Under the pieces are notes generated by a model. The model was not told where the DNA came from. It searched no databases and saw nothing but the letters and a program-made list of their open reading frames with translations. A stretch of DNA of 64,000 nucleotides, taken from contig NZ_KB900626.1 in NCBI RefSeq assembly GCF_000379125.1, positions 2,366,667 through 2,430,666 of the forward strand. The letters are read 5' to 3'. Within the stretch, counting starts at the first letter, position 1; every line of letters starts with the position of its first letter. This DNA is from Methylosinus sp. LW4 (GTDB lineage Bacteria; Pseudomonadota; Alphaproteobacteria; Rhizobiales; Beijerinckiaceae). A program made the position numbers and the translations under genes. This document shows, piece by piece, positions 1-8,733 of the stretch.

Positions 1-6
1 ACGGCG

Positions 7-642
7 ATGAAGCTCTATGATTATTTCCGCTCCTCGGCCGCCTATCGCGTGCGCATCGCGATCGAGCTGAAGGGCTTGAATCTCGAGCGAATCCCCGTGC
101 ATCTCGCGCGCGGCGAGCAGCGCCGCGCCGATTATCTCGCGAAGAATCCGCAAGGCCTCGCGCCGGCGCTCGAGCTGGACGATGGGACGATCCTCACCCA
201 ATCATTGGCGATCATCGATTATCTCGACGCGCTCGCGCCGCAGCCGCTGCTGACGCCGAAAGATCCGCTGCTCGCGGCCAAGGTCCGCGGAGTCGCGCTG
301 GCCATCGCCTGCGACATTCATCCGCTGAACAATCGCCGTGTGCTGGACTATTTGCGCGAGCGGCTGGGGCAGGACGACTCCGGCGTCGACGCCTGGGTCC
401 ATCATTGGGCTCTGCAGGGCGGGCTCGAGGCGGTGGAGCGGCTCGTCGAGCCCGGCCCCTTCTGCTTCGGCGCGCAGCCGACGCTCGCCGACGTTTGCCT
501 CGTGCCGCAGCTCTTCGCGGCGCGGCGCTTCTCGACGCCGCTCGAGACGCTGCCGAAGCTTCTCGCCGTGGAGGCGCATTGCCTCGCCCATCCCGCCTTC
601 GCCGCGGCCGAGCCGTCGCGTCAGGCGGATGCGGAACCCTGA
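7..642 (+). CDS. maiA: Maleylacetoacetate isomerase (zeta-class glutathione S-transferase)
   Basis: This 211-residue cytoplasmic protein has the size and layout of zeta-class GSTs, with an N-terminal thioredoxin fold and a helical C-terminal domain. The start MKLYDYFRSSAAYRVRIA carries the SSAAYRVR segment that replaces the SSCSWR glutathione-binding loop of the family. The TQSLAIIDYLD segment near residue 65 is the conserved glutathione-contacting ESxAIxxYL region. In the family the enzyme isomerises maleylacetoacetate to fumarylacetoacetate in tyrosine and homogentisate breakdown, using glutathione. No fumarylacetoacetase is visible in the window, but it could lie upstream of position 1. 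A less specific GST function remains possible. Confidence 0.85.
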   Translation: MKLYDYFRSSAAYRVRIAIELKGLNLERIPVHLARGEQRRADYLAKNPQGLAPALELDDGTILTQSLAIIDYLDALAPQPLLTPKDPLLAAKVRGVALAIACDIHPLNNRRVLDYLRERLGQDDSGVDAWVHHWALQGGLEAVERLVEPGPFCFGAQPTLADVCLVPQLFAARRFSTPLETLPKLLAVEAHCLAHPAFAAAEPSRQADAEP

Positions 643-723
643 CAATCGCCGCGCCCTCTGTCGCAGATGCGACAAGACGAAATCCGAGGCAGAAAGAAAG
701 AAATTCTTTCTCTTCATCGATAT

Positions 724-746
724 GAGACGGAGCCATTCTCCGTCTC
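724..746. promoter_or_regulatory. Inverted repeat between maiA and the peroxiredoxin gene
   Basis: A 9-bp perfect inverted repeat, GAGACGGAG-CCATT-CTCCGTCTC, sits in the 298-bp gap between maiA and the peroxiredoxin gene. It has no T-run after it, so it is a weak candidate terminator for maiA and could equally be an operator or mRNA hairpin. The same gap holds a second palindrome, TGTCGC-AGAT-GCGACA, at 659-674. Nothing else recognisable was seen in the gap. Confidence 0.35.
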
Positions 747-940
747 GACGCGATGTCGGCAGCTCATGTCGCAGCCGTCATGAAAAAGAGAAGGTTTCAG
801 CATAGTACAAATGCCGACAAAATTCGCATTGAAGGCCGTTTCTCCTTCGGTATGATTTCTGCACACGATCGCGCAGCCGCCGCAAATCTCGACAGCGACG
901 ACTCGAAGTGGGTTCGAACATCGAGCGAGGAGTACCGCAT

Positions 941-1600
941 ATGCCGCTCCAAATTGGCGAAGCAGCGCCGGATTTCGAAGCCGACACGACCGAGGGACGC
1001 ATCAAGTTCCATGATTGGATCGGCGATTCTTATGTCGTCCTGTTCTCGCATCCCAAGGACTTCACCCCCGTCTGCACGACAGAGCTCGGCTATCTCGCCA
1101 AGGTGAAAGCCGAATTCGACAAGCGCGGAACCAAGGTCATCGGGCTCAGCGTCGACAAGGTCGACAATCACGCCGCCTGGGCCAAGGACATAGAAGAAAC
1201 CCAAGGCGCGGCGCCGAATTATCCGGTCATCGGCGACGCCGATCTCAATGTCTCCAAGCTCTATGGCATGTTGCCGGCGGCCGCCTCCGGCGATTCCGCG
1301 ACGCGCACGCCGGCCGACAATCTGACCGTGCGCAATGTGTTCATCATCGGGCCGGACAAGAAGATCAAGCTCGTCATCGCCTATCCCATGACGACGGGCC
1401 GCAATTTCGACGAGGTGATCCGCGTGCTGGATTCAATCCAGCTGACCGCCAAGCATCGCGTCGCGACGCCGGTGAATTGGAAGCAGGGCGACGACGTCAT
1501 CATCGCCGGCTCGGTCTCCGACGATGAGGCGAAGACGATCTATCCCGAGGGCTGGAAGGCGCCCAAGCCCTATCTCCGCATCGTGCCGCAGCCGAAGTAG
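941..1600 (+). CDS. 1-Cys peroxiredoxin (Prx6 subfamily)
   Basis: This 219-residue thiol peroxidase reduces hydrogen peroxide, alkyl hydroperoxides or peroxynitrite in the cytoplasm. The active-site segment HPKDFTPVCTTELG contains the peroxidatic Cys at about residue 45. The rest of the protein has no other Cys, which fits the 1-Cys Prx6 type. The long C-terminal domain (VNWKQGDDVIIAGSV region) is also typical of Prx6 rather than AhpC. The ATG at 941 was chosen over an in-frame GTG at 908 because AGGAG lies just upstream and the protein then begins MPLQIGEAAPDF like its relatives. A strong terminator follows, so it is probably a single-gene transcript. Confidence 0.92.
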   Translation: MPLQIGEAAPDFEADTTEGRIKFHDWIGDSYVVLFSHPKDFTPVCTTELGYLAKVKAEFDKRGTKVIGLSVDKVDNHAAWAKDIEETQGAAPNYPVIGDADLNVSKLYGMLPAAASGDSATRTPADNLTVRNVFIIGPDKKIKLVIAYPMTTGRNFDEVIRVLDSIQLTAKHRVATPVNWKQGDDVIIAGSVSDDEAKTIYPEGWKAPKPYLRIVPQPK

Positions 1601-1633
1601 CGCGCCTCGTTCAATTTTCCCCGAGACGAGAGA

Positions 1634-1658
1634 GCCCGGCGAGCCGCCGGGCTTTTTT
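1634..1658 (+). terminator. Rho-independent terminator after the peroxiredoxin gene
   Basis: A 7-bp GC-only stem GCCCGGC-GAGCC-GCCGGGC is followed directly by six T. It begins 34 bases after the peroxiredoxin stop codon. Confidence 0.9.
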
Positions 1659-1866
1659 CGTTTCCGCGTCCTTTCATTTTCGGCACGAGCGTGGCTTTTG
1701 GCCCCCGGCTCTGCGATGATCGACGACGAGTCGGCCGGCCCTGTCACGCCCGCGCCGGCGCTCCATATGGCTCATGGGCGGGGATGCGCCATCGTCGCGG
1801 CGCCGTTCCGCTTTTCGCCTTTTTCGTCTTCGACAAAGAGCGTCGGAATCGATCGGAAAGACCATC

Positions 1867-2637
1867 ATGTCGCTTCGTCTACGTCTCGTCCTCGGCGTCG
1901 CCGCCCTGCTGGCCAATGCGAGCGCGGCGACCGCGCAATATTATTTCTGGCCGGAGTCGACGCAAAATGGCGCGACAGCCGATCCCGACTACGAGGCGCA
2001 GCCGCGCCGCCAGCGCGCGCGCGCCAATTGGCCGTTCGACGAGGAGCGCCGCGACGCCCCGCGAGCGCGCGCCAGGGAAAATCGCGAGCGTGACGATCGC
2101 GATCGGGAGCGCCTCGCCGCCCTGCCGCCCGACGCCGATCCGAATTATTCGACGCCGATCGACTATGACGACGATGTCGACATGCGGCAGACGCGGCGGC
2201 GCTTCATCGGCGACCCCACCGCCGAGGAGCCCGGCACGCTGACGATCGACACGCGCGCGCGGCGTCTCTATCTCTCGCTCGAGGACGGCAAGGCGGTGGA
2301 ATATGCGATCGGCGTCGGCCGCACGGGCTTCGCCTGGAAGGGCGAAGCGAAGATCGGCCGCAAGGCCTTCTGGCCGGGCTGGACGCCACCGCCGGAAATG
2401 CTGGAGCGCCGCCCCGATCTGCCCGAGCATATGGACGGGGGCTTGAGAAATCCGCTCGGCGCGCGGGCGCTGTATCTGTTCCAGGGGCAGAAGGACACTT
2501 TGTTCCGCATTCACGGAACCAATGAGCCGGAGAGCATAGGACGCGCGGTCTCTTCCGGCTGCATCCGCATGCTCAATGCGGATGTGATCGATCTCTACAA
2601 GCGCGTCGCCAAAGGCGCCCGCGTCGTAGTGCGGTGA
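1867..2637 (+). CDS. Secreted L,D-transpeptidase (YkuD family)
   Basis: This 256-residue protein begins with a signal peptide (MSLRLRLVLGVAALLANASA followed by an A-x-A type site near residue 22). A charged, Arg- and Asp-rich linker runs to about residue 120. A YkuD catalytic domain follows, ending in the His/Cys motif: IHGTNEPESIG and then SSGCIRM, which holds the catalytic Cys. The family makes 3-3 cross-links in peptidoglycan or attaches proteins to it in the periplasm. The start at 1867 is preferred over a GTG/ATG 93 bases upstream because it alone gives a signal peptide. Its stop codon abuts the stop of the convergent carrier-like gene without a spare base. Confidence 0.88.
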   Translation: MSLRLRLVLGVAALLANASAATAQYYFWPESTQNGATADPDYEAQPRRQRARANWPFDEERRDAPRARARENRERDDRDRERLAALPPDADPNYSTPIDYDDDVDMRQTRRRFIGDPTAEEPGTLTIDTRARRLYLSLEDGKAVEYAIGVGRTGFAWKGEAKIGRKAFWPGWTPPPEMLERRPDLPEHMDGGLRNPLGARALYLFQGQKDTLFRIHGTNEPESIGRAVSSGCIRMLNADVIDLYKRVAKGARVVVR

Positions 2638-2928
2638 TCACGCCGCCCGCGGGCGGGCCTCGGCCTGCAGCAGATCGCCGATGAGAGCGGCGATCGTCGC
2701 CATGGTCGCCATGCTGCGGCGCTGCAGCATGGACTTCGGAAACTCCACGCCGAGCTTCGCCTCGAGCCACAGCATCACCTGAATGGCGCAGAAGGGCGAG
2801 AGCCCGGCGGCGTAGAGATCGGCCTCGGCGGAAAGGCTCGCCGCGGCGACCGGCAGACCGCCCTTGGCCTCCATGGCGCGGCGGATGATCTCGATCGACG
2901 TTTCGCTGCTGATGATTTCGGTCTTCAT
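2638..2928 (-). CDS. Acyl-carrier-protein-like protein lacking the usual phosphopantetheine Ser
   Basis: This 96-residue protein has the length and helical pattern of a stand-alone acyl carrier protein. The segment DLYAAGLSPFCAIQVMLWLE aligns with the usual DLYxAGLTSxASVxLMLALE of this carrier family, followed by VEFPKSMLQRRSM. In that alignment the Ser that normally takes 4'-phosphopantetheine is Pro, and a Ser occupies the preceding Thr/Asp position. It may therefore not be a working carrier, or it may use the shifted Ser. No ligase or synthase that would load it lies next to it. It converges with the L,D-transpeptidase gene and diverges from egtB. Confidence 0.7.
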   Translation of the reverse strand: MKTEIISSETSIEIIRRAMEAKGGLPVAAASLSAEADLYAAGLSPFCAIQVMLWLEAKLGVEFPKSMLQRRSMATMATIAALIGDLLQAEARPRAA

Positions 2929-3002
2929 GGCCCCGTCCCCTCGCTTCGCGCTCTCGTCTCATCGAGCGTGAGAGGAGCATAGGAGGCGCCACCCGGCGCG
3001 GC

Positions 3003-3018
3003 TGTGCGCCTTCGCACG
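3003..3018. promoter_or_regulatory. CRP-geometry palindrome upstream of the carrier-like gene and egtB
   Basis: TGTGCG-CCTT-CGCACG lies in the divergent gap between the carrier-like gene (start 2928) and egtB (start 3124). Written as TGTGC-N6-GCACG it has the same half-site spacing as a CRP site. A near-identical palindrome occurs at 8642-8657. Function is inferred only from the symmetry and position. Confidence 0.35.
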
Positions 3019-3123
3019 AGCCTCGCCGGCGCGGCGGCGCGGATTGCCGGGGCGGCGGCGCGGCCTATATGCCGGCTGCTCGAGGCGCCGCAGCGGCGCG
3101 ACCTTTGCCCAGGATGAGAGCCG

Positions 3124-4461
3124 ATGGCGACGCGGCCGATGGCGCGAACGGATTTCGCTTCGCCGCCCCATGGCGAGCCTCCCCTCGAAACATTTCGCGC
3201 CCGGCTCGCGGCGACGCGCGCGCGCACTCTGGCGCTCGCCGCGCCGCTCGGCCCCGAGGATATGGCGGCGCAGGCGATAGAGGAGGCGAGCCCCACGAAA
3301 TGGCATCTCGCCCATACGAGCTGGTTCTTCGAGAACTTCGTGCTGACGCGCTTTCTGCCCGGCTATCGTCTCTTCGATCCCGCCTTCGCCTATTGCTTCA
3401 ACTCCTATTACGAGGGCGCCGGCTCCCGGCAGCCGCGGCCGCAGCGCGGCCTGCTGAGCCAGCCCACGCTCGAGCGCGTCATGGCCTATCGCCGCCATGT
3501 CGAGGCGGCGCTGGAGCGGCTCTTCGACCTCGGCCTCGCGCCGCAGAGCGAGGCGGCGCGGCTGCTGGAGCTCGGCCTGCAGCATGAGCAGCAGCATCAG
3601 GAGCTGATCCTCAGCGACATTCTCGCGCTCTTCGCCGCCAATCCGCTGCGGCCGGCCTATCGCGCGGCGCCGCCGCGCGCCCTTTGCGGCCTGCCGGAGC
3701 CGCTGCGCTGGATCGGCTACGCGGGCGGAATCGTGCGCATCGGAAGCGACGCGGACGATGAGCATTTCGCCTTCGATCGAGGTTTCGCCTTCGACAATGA
3801 GACGCCGCGCCATGATGCGCTGATCCATCCTTTCGAGATCGCCGATCGGCCCGTGACCAACGCCGAATGGCTGGAGTTCATCGAGGATGGCGGCTATGGC
3901 GATCCCGCCTTCTGGCTCTTCGACGGCTGGGAGACGATCCAGCGCGAAGGCTGGGAGGCGCCGGCCTATTGGGAGCGGCGCGGCGACCTCTGGCTCGCCA
4001 TGACGCTCGAAGGCTTGCGGCCGCTGGAGCCCGCCGCTCCGGTCGTCCATGTGAGCTTCTACGAGGCCGACGCCTTCGCCCGCTGGGCCGGCGCGCGCCT
4101 GCCCAGCGAATTCGAATGGGAGACGGTGGCGCAGCAGGAGCCGATCGCCGGCAATCTGCTCGAGAACGACGCGCTGCGCCCGCTGCCGCCGTCGGAGAAT
4201 TTTCAAGGCCATGCGCGCCAGCTGTTCGGCGATGTGTGGGAATGGACGGGCGGCGCCTATCTCCCCTACCCCGGCTATCGTCGGCCGGCCGGCGCCATAG
4301 GCGAATACAACGCCAAATTCATGTGCGACCAGCATGTGCTGCGCGGCGGCGGCTGCGCGACGCCGCAGAGCCATATTCGCGCCAGCTATCGCAACTTCCT
4401 CCATGCGCGCCAGCGCTGGCTGTTCGCCGGCCTGCGCCTCGCCAGGGATGTGGGCCGATGA
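3124..4461 (+). CDS. egtB: Ergothioneine biosynthesis protein EgtB (iron-dependent sulfoxide synthase)
   Basis: This 445-residue enzyme joins hercynine (trimethylhistidine) to a cysteine-containing thiol with oxygen, forming the sulfoxide intermediate of ergothioneine. The N-terminal DinB-like domain has TKWHLAHTSWFFE (about residue 60) and LQHEQQHQELIL (about residue 155). These carry the three His ligands of the iron. The C-terminal formylglycine-generating-enzyme-like domain runs from about 195 and includes GDVWEWTGGAY, VLRGGGC and RWLFAGLRLA. The gene overlaps egtD by ATGA, the usual two-gene proteobacterial cluster. No egtA, egtC or egtE is nearby, so the final C-S cleavage must be encoded elsewhere. 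Confidence 0.95.
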   Translation: MATRPMARTDFASPPHGEPPLETFRARLAATRARTLALAAPLGPEDMAAQAIEEASPTKWHLAHTSWFFENFVLTRFLPGYRLFDPAFAYCFNSYYEGAGSRQPRPQRGLLSQPTLERVMAYRRHVEAALERLFDLGLAPQSEAARLLELGLQHEQQHQELILSDILALFAANPLRPAYRAAPPRALCGLPEPLRWIGYAGGIVRIGSDADDEHFAFDRGFAFDNETPRHDALIHPFEIADRPVTNAEWLEFIEDGGYGDPAFWLFDGWETIQREGWEAPAYWERRGDLWLAMTLEGLRPLEPAAPVVHVSFYEADAFARWAGARLPSEFEWETVAQQEPIAGNLLENDALRPLPPSENFQGHARQLFGDVWEWTGGAYLPYPGYRRPAGAIGEYNAKFMCDQHVLRGGGCATPQSHIRASYRNFLHARQRWLFAGLRLARDVGR

Positions 4462-5420
4462 CCAATGATATCGATCGCGCGACGCCTTCGGAGCCGAAGG
4501 GCCACGGCTTCGCGGCGGATGTGCTCGACGGGCTCTCGCGCGCAGAGAAGCGCCTCTCCTGTCTCTATTTCTACGATGCGGCGGGCAGCGAGCTGTTCGA
4601 CGAGATCACGCGGCTGCCGGATTATTATCCGACGCGCGTGGAGACGGACATTCTCGCCGCGCATGGCGAGGAGATGCTCGGCGGCGCCGATGCGGACTCG
4701 GCGCTGGTCGAGTTCGGCTCCGGCTCCAGCCGCAAGACCGAACTATTGCTCGAGCGCGCGCCGCGCCTCGCGCTCTATGCGCCGATCGACGTCTGCGCCA
4801 GCGCGCTGGAGAAAGCGCGCGCGCGTCTTTCTGCGCGCTTTCCGCATTTGCGCGTCTGCCCCATCGTCGCCGATTTCTCGCGGCCGGCGCCACTGCCCGC
4901 GGCGCTCGCCGATCGACGCCGCATCGGCTTCTTTCCCGGCTCGACGATCGGCAATTTCACGCCGGACGAAGCGCGCGCATTGCTGCTGGCCATGCGCGTA
5001 TTGCTCGGGCCGGGCGGACGGCTCATCGTCGGCGTCGATTTGAAGAAAGACCCGTCGCGCCTCATCGCCGCCTATAATGACGCGCATGGCGTGACGGCGG
5101 CCTTCAATCTCAATCTCCTCGCGCGCATAAATCGCGAGCTCGGCGGCGGCTTCGATCTCTCCGGCTTTTGCCATCAGGCGATCTATGACGCGCGCGCCGG
5201 CCGCATAGAAATGCGCCTCGTCAGCCGCCGCCGCCAGACTGCGAAGATCGGCGGCCGCGACTTCGCCTTCTCGCGCGGCGAGACGATCCATACGGAAGAC
5301 TGCTACAAATATGGCGTGGACGAGTTCCGCGTCACCGCGAGCGACGCCGGCTGGGCGCCCGGCCGCGTGTGGACAGATGCGGAGGCGCTGTTCAGCGTGC
5401 ACGAGCTGCGAGCGCCGTAG
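4458..5420 (+). CDS. egtD: L-histidine N-alpha-methyltransferase EgtD
   Basis: This 320-residue SAM-dependent enzyme trimethylates histidine to hercynine, the first step of ergothioneine synthesis and the substrate of EgtB just upstream. Family landmarks are LSCLYFYDAAGSELFDEIT and LPDYYPTRVETDIL near residues 35-60, LVEFGSGSSRKTELLL as the SAM-binding loop, and FFPGSTIGNF near residue 160. The start ATG overlaps the egtB stop (ATGA), which indicates translational coupling. The C-terminus (VWTDAEALFSVHEL) is complete, so the length is normal for the family. Confidence 0.95.
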   Translation: MTNDIDRATPSEPKGHGFAADVLDGLSRAEKRLSCLYFYDAAGSELFDEITRLPDYYPTRVETDILAAHGEEMLGGADADSALVEFGSGSSRKTELLLERAPRLALYAPIDVCASALEKARARLSARFPHLRVCPIVADFSRPAPLPAALADRRRIGFFPGSTIGNFTPDEARALLLAMRVLLGPGGRLIVGVDLKKDPSRLIAAYNDAHGVTAAFNLNLLARINRELGGGFDLSGFCHQAIYDARAGRIEMRLVSRRRQTAKIGGRDFAFSRGETIHTEDCYKYGVDEFRVTASDAGWAPGRVWTDAEALFSVHELRAP

Positions 5421-5474
5421 GGAGAGATAGGCGCGGCCGCCCGGCTCTGCTAAGCTCCGAGCAGGAGATCCACC

Positions 5475-5744
5475 ATGGCCGCCAAGCAGCAATTCAGCGT
5501 CACCTTGCCGCCCGACATGGCCGAGGTCGTGGAAGAGAAGCTGCGCCGCGGCGAATACGACTCGGCGAGCGAATTGATGAGCGAGGGCGTGCAGGCTCTG
5601 CTGGAGCGTGACGCTTCGCTCGAGACATGGCTGCGCGATGTCGTCGTCCCCGGCCATGCGGAATATCTCGCCGATCCCTCGAAGGCCGTTCCGGCCGAAG
5701 AATTGCTCGCACGGTTAAAGGCGCGGCGCGCAGCGGGGCGATAA
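5475..5744 (+). CDS. ParD-like antitoxin (ribbon-helix-helix)
   Basis: This 89-residue protein has the ParD/CopG pattern. An N-terminal ribbon QQFSVTLPPDMAEVVEEK is followed by the helix RRGEYDSASELMSEGVQALL, then an acidic and hydrophobic tail that normally wraps the toxin. Such antitoxins bind DNA as dimers at their own promoter and neutralise a ParE-type toxin. A toxin reading frame starts only three bases after its stop but is cut short, so the antitoxin now appears orphaned. AGGAG precedes the start. Confidence 0.82.
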   Translation: MAAKQQFSVTLPPDMAEVVEEKLRRGEYDSASELMSEGVQALLERDASLETWLRDVVVPGHAEYLADPSKAVPAEELLARLKARRAAGR

Positions 5745-5747
5745 GCC

Positions 5748-5867
5748 GTGCCGAAAGTCGTCTTCACGCCCGCGGCGGAGCGCGACGTCGATCGTCTGCA
5801 CGCATGGATTTCTGATCGGGCAGGCGAAAGGATCGCCGACGCCTTCGTCCTGCGAATCGCGACATAG
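5748..5867 (+). pseudogene. Truncated ParE/RelE-type toxin remnant
   Basis: A GTG start three bases after the ParD stop opens a 39-codon frame beginning VPKVVFTPAAERDVDRLHAW. This matches the first strand and helix of ParE toxins. Family members are about 90-100 residues, but this frame ends at TAG at 5865 and no continuation resembling the rest of the toxin is visible in other frames before phaC. The later strands and catalytic or gyrase-binding part are absent. A deletion is the simplest reading. Confidence 0.7.
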
Positions 5868-6073
5868 AGATGAAATTTGCCAGCGAGCAATGACGCAATG
5901 CGGTGGCGGCGCCCTTTCTCCAGGCGCGGCAGATCGCGCATGGCGCAATTCCGGCTCAGGGCTTAGATTTCGACGCAGAGAGGCGGCGTCCTACATTGCC
6001 CTGCGCGCGCCGTCACGATCATTTCATCAATTTCGCGTCGACATTAGCCCTCACCGCCACAGGAGCGACCGCG

Positions 6074-7870
6074 ATGAACATCGTCTCCCCCGCCGTCGTC
6101 ACGCCGCCGCTCGCAGATGCGACGCCGCGGGAGATCGACCATAGCGGCGACATCCCCTCCTTCGACACGCTGGATCGCGCGGCCCGCGCCTTTGCGGCGC
6201 GCTTCACGCAAGGCGTCTCTCCGCTGGCGCAAATGTCGGCCTGGCTCGATTGGGCGACGCATCTCTCCCGCGCGCCCGGCCGGCAAATCGAGCTCTCGCT
6301 CGCCGCGATGCAGGACGCCGCCCGATACGCCCAATTCGTCGCTCATGCGGCGCGCGGCGAGGCCGTCTCGGGGCCCTTCGCGCCCGCGCCTTTCGACAAG
6401 CGCTTCGATGATCCCGCCTGGGACGCGCCGCCTTTCGCCTTTTGGAAGCAGGGCTTTCTCGCGAGCGAGCATTGGTGGCGGCAGGCGACGCGCGAGGCGC
6501 GCGGCATGACGCCCAATGACGCCGCCCGCGTCGCCTTCATGGCGCAGCAATGGCTGGCGCTGTTCTCGCCCTCCAACGCCTTCTGGCTCAATCCCACGGT
6601 CATCGACCGCACGATGAAGGAGGGCGGCGCCAATCTCCTGCGCGGCGCGGAAAACTTCATCGAGGACTATACGCGCGCGCTTCTGAACAAGCCCAATGGC
6701 GGCAATGGCTTTCGCGTCGGAATCGATGTGGCGGCGACGCCGGGCGAGGTGATCTTCCGCAATGAGCTGATCGAGCTCATCCAATATGGCCCCACGACAG
6801 AGACCGTCCACGCCGAGCCGATATTGATCGTCCCGGCCTGGATCATGAAATATTACGTGCTCGATCTGCGGCCGCAGAATTCGCTGGCGCGCTATCTCGT
6901 CGCGCAGGGCTTTACCGTCTTCATGATTTCCTGGCGCAATCCGACGCCGGAAGATCGCGATCTCTCCTTCGACGATTACCGCGTCTCCGGCGTGCTCGCC
7001 GCGCTGAACGCGATCGACGCCGTGCTGCCCGGCCGCAAGGTCCATGGCTGCGGCTATTGCCTCGGCGGCACGCTGCTCTCCATCACGGCGGCGGCCATGG
7101 CGCGCGATCACGACGAGCGCCTCGCCAGCATCACTCTGCTCGCCGCGCAGACCGATTTCAGCGAGCCGGGCGAGCTGATGCTGTTCGTCGACGCCGCCCA
7201 GGTCGCTTTTCTCGAAGACATGATGTGGGACCAGGGCGTGCTCGACACGCGGCAAATGGCCGGCGCCTTCGCGGCGCTGCGCTCCAATGAGCTGGTCTGG
7301 GCCAAGGCGGTGCGCGAATATCTGCTCGGCGAGCGGCAGAAGCCCAATGATCTGATGGCCTGGAGCGCCGATCAGACGCGCATGCCCTATCGAATGCATT
7401 CGCAATATTTGCGCGGGCTGTTCCTGGAGAACCGCCTCACCGCCGGCCGCTACGCCGTGGACGGCGAGGTGGTGGCGCTGAAGGATATTTCCGCGCCGAT
7501 GTTCGTCATCGGCACGGAGACCGACCATATCGCGCCCTGGCGCTCGGTGTACAAAGTCCATCTCTTCACCGACAATGAGCTGACCTTCGCGCTCACCTCC
7601 GGCGGCCATAACGCCGGCGTCGTCTCGGAGCCCGGCCATCGCGGCCGCGCCTTTCATGTCGGCCTGCGCCGGGCCGGGGACCATTATGTCTCGGCCGACA
7701 AATGGCTGGCCGCGGCGCGGCGGGAGGAAGGCTCCTGGTGGCCGCTCTGGGCGGAATGGCTCGCCGCCCGCGGCTCGGCGGAGCGCGTTTCGCCGCCGCC
7801 AATGGGAGCCGCGACGCGCGGCTTTCCGCCGCTCTGCGCCGCGCCCGGAAACTATGTCCACGAACATTGA
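6074..7870 (+). CDS. phaC: Class I poly(3-hydroxyalkanoate) synthase PhaC
   Basis: This 598-residue enzyme polymerises hydroxyacyl-CoA into polyhydroxyalkanoate granules. The N-terminal domain includes [20 protein letters not shown] and [19 protein letters not shown], typical of class I. The alpha/beta-hydrolase core carries the lipase-like box GCGYCLGG near residue 326 with the catalytic Cys. Asp ([11 protein letters not shown]) and His ([10 protein letters not shown]) complete the triad. The ATG at 6074 was chosen because AGGAG lies at 6061; an in-frame extension upstream has no family resemblance. No phaA, phaB or phaR is adjacent. Confidence 0.95.
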   Translation: MNIVSPAVVTPPLADATPREIDHSGDIPSFDTLDRAARAFAARFTQGVSPLAQMSAWLDWATHLSRAPGRQIELSLAAMQDAARYAQFVAHAARGEAVSGPFAPAPFDKRFDDPAWDAPPFAFWKQGFLASEHWWRQATREARGMTPNDAARVAFMAQQWLALFSPSNAFWLNPTVIDRTMKEGGANLLRGAENFIEDYTRALLNKPNGGNGFRVGIDVAATPGEVIFRNELIELIQYGPTTETVHAEPILIVPAWIMKYYVLDLRPQNSLARYLVAQGFTVFMISWRNPTPEDRDLSFDDYRVSGVLAALNAIDAVLPGRKVHGCGYCLGGTLLSITAAAMARDHDERLASITLLAAQTDFSEPGELMLFVDAAQVAFLEDMMWDQGVLDTRQMAGAFAALRSNELVWAKAVREYLLGERQKPNDLMAWSADQTRMPYRMHSQYLRGLFLENRLTAGRYAVDGEVVALKDISAPMFVIGTETDHIAPWRSVYKVHLFTDNELTFALTSGGHNAGVVSEPGHRGRAFHVGLRRAGDHYVSADKWLAAARREEGSWWPLWAEWLAARGSAERVSPPPMGAATRGFPPLCAAPGNYVHEH

Positions 7871-7939
7871 GCGCTTGCCCCTCGACGCGAGACGAAATAC
7901 TCATCAAATTGCGATGGTGGCTCTGGGCGGGGCGATACC

Positions 7940-8632
7940 GTGTCGAATTCTTTGTTGCGCATTGCTTATTTCGAGGGGCTCGACCCCGCCGAGGCGGAGC
8001 GGATCGCCCGCAAATGCGTTTGGCGGCGCGTGGACGAGCGCGAGCTGGTCGTCGATTACGACGACCGCTCGACCGACGTCTATTTCATCGTCGCCGGCGA
8101 TCTGCGCGTGCTCATCCGCACGCCGGCGGGCAAGGAGGTCATTCTCTGCGACCTCCATCCCGGCCAGATTTTCGGGGAGATGGCGGCCATCGACGGGGCC
8201 GAGCGCTCCGCCAATGTCTCGGCTCTGACCAAATCCGAGCTGTGCATCATGCCGTCGAGCGTGTTCAAGACCGTGCTGTTCAGCCAGCCGGCCGTCTGCG
8301 AGAAAGTGCTGCGCCTGCTGACGAAGCGCATTCGCGATCTCAACTCGCGGCTGTTCGAGCGCTCCGTGCTCGATCTGCGCCACCGGCTCTATGCCGAGCT
8401 GCTGCGGCTGGCCCTGCCGCGCAAGGGCCATGAGGGCCAGTCGATCATCTCGCCGCCGCCGCTGCAACATGATCTCGCCGCGCGCATCGGCTGCCGGCGC
8501 GAGCAGGTCAATCGCGAGGTGCAGGCGATGATCCACGAGGGCCTCGCCGAGAAGATCCGCGGCGGGCTGGTGCTGCTGCGCCCCTCGACGCTGGAGCAGC
8601 GTCTGACCGCCTGCCTCGAGCAGGCCGGCTGA
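7940..8632 (+). CDS. Crp/Fnr-family transcriptional regulator
   Basis: This 230-residue regulator has a cyclic-nucleotide-binding-like beta barrel (residues about 15-130, with DVYFIVAGDLRV and GQIFGEMAAIDGAERSANV). A dimerisation helix follows, then a winged helix (about 165-220). The glycine-rich GEMAAIDGAERSA segment resembles the phosphate-binding cassette GELALIxxxPRxA. This leaves cAMP binding possible but unproved. The recognition helix CRREQVNREVQ keeps the Arg-Glu-x3-Arg of E. coli CRP (CSRETVGRI), predicting a TGTG-type half-site. There is no N-terminal Cys cluster as in FNR. A palindrome with CRP spacing lies just downstream at 8642. Confidence 0.88.
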   Translation: MSNSLLRIAYFEGLDPAEAERIARKCVWRRVDERELVVDYDDRSTDVYFIVAGDLRVLIRTPAGKEVILCDLHPGQIFGEMAAIDGAERSANVSALTKSELCIMPSSVFKTVLFSQPAVCEKVLRLLTKRIRDLNSRLFERSVLDLRHRLYAELLRLALPRKGHEGQSIISPPPLQHDLAARIGCRREQVNREVQAMIHEGLAEKIRGGLVLLRPSTLEQRLTACLEQAG

Positions 8633-8641
8633 GCGCGTCTT

Positions 8642-8657
8642 TGTGCGCTCTCGCACA
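8642..8657. promoter_or_regulatory. CRP-geometry palindrome downstream of the Crp/Fnr gene
   Basis: TGTGCG-CTCT-CGCACA is a perfect 6-bp inverted repeat with a 4-bp spacer, equal to TGTGC-N6-GCACA. It lies between the Crp/Fnr gene and the next gene at 8734, so it is a candidate site for that regulator. No T-run follows, so it is not a terminator. Confidence 0.45.
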
Positions 8658-8733
8658 TATACGCGGCCGCGCGCCGGCCTAATATGGCGATACGCGCTCG
8701 ACAGGAGCGCCCAACCCGCCAGACGAGCCCGCA

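Noticed and set aside
724..746. Hairpin read as a terminator of maiA
   Set aside because: There is no T-run, so it was listed only as an inverted repeat.
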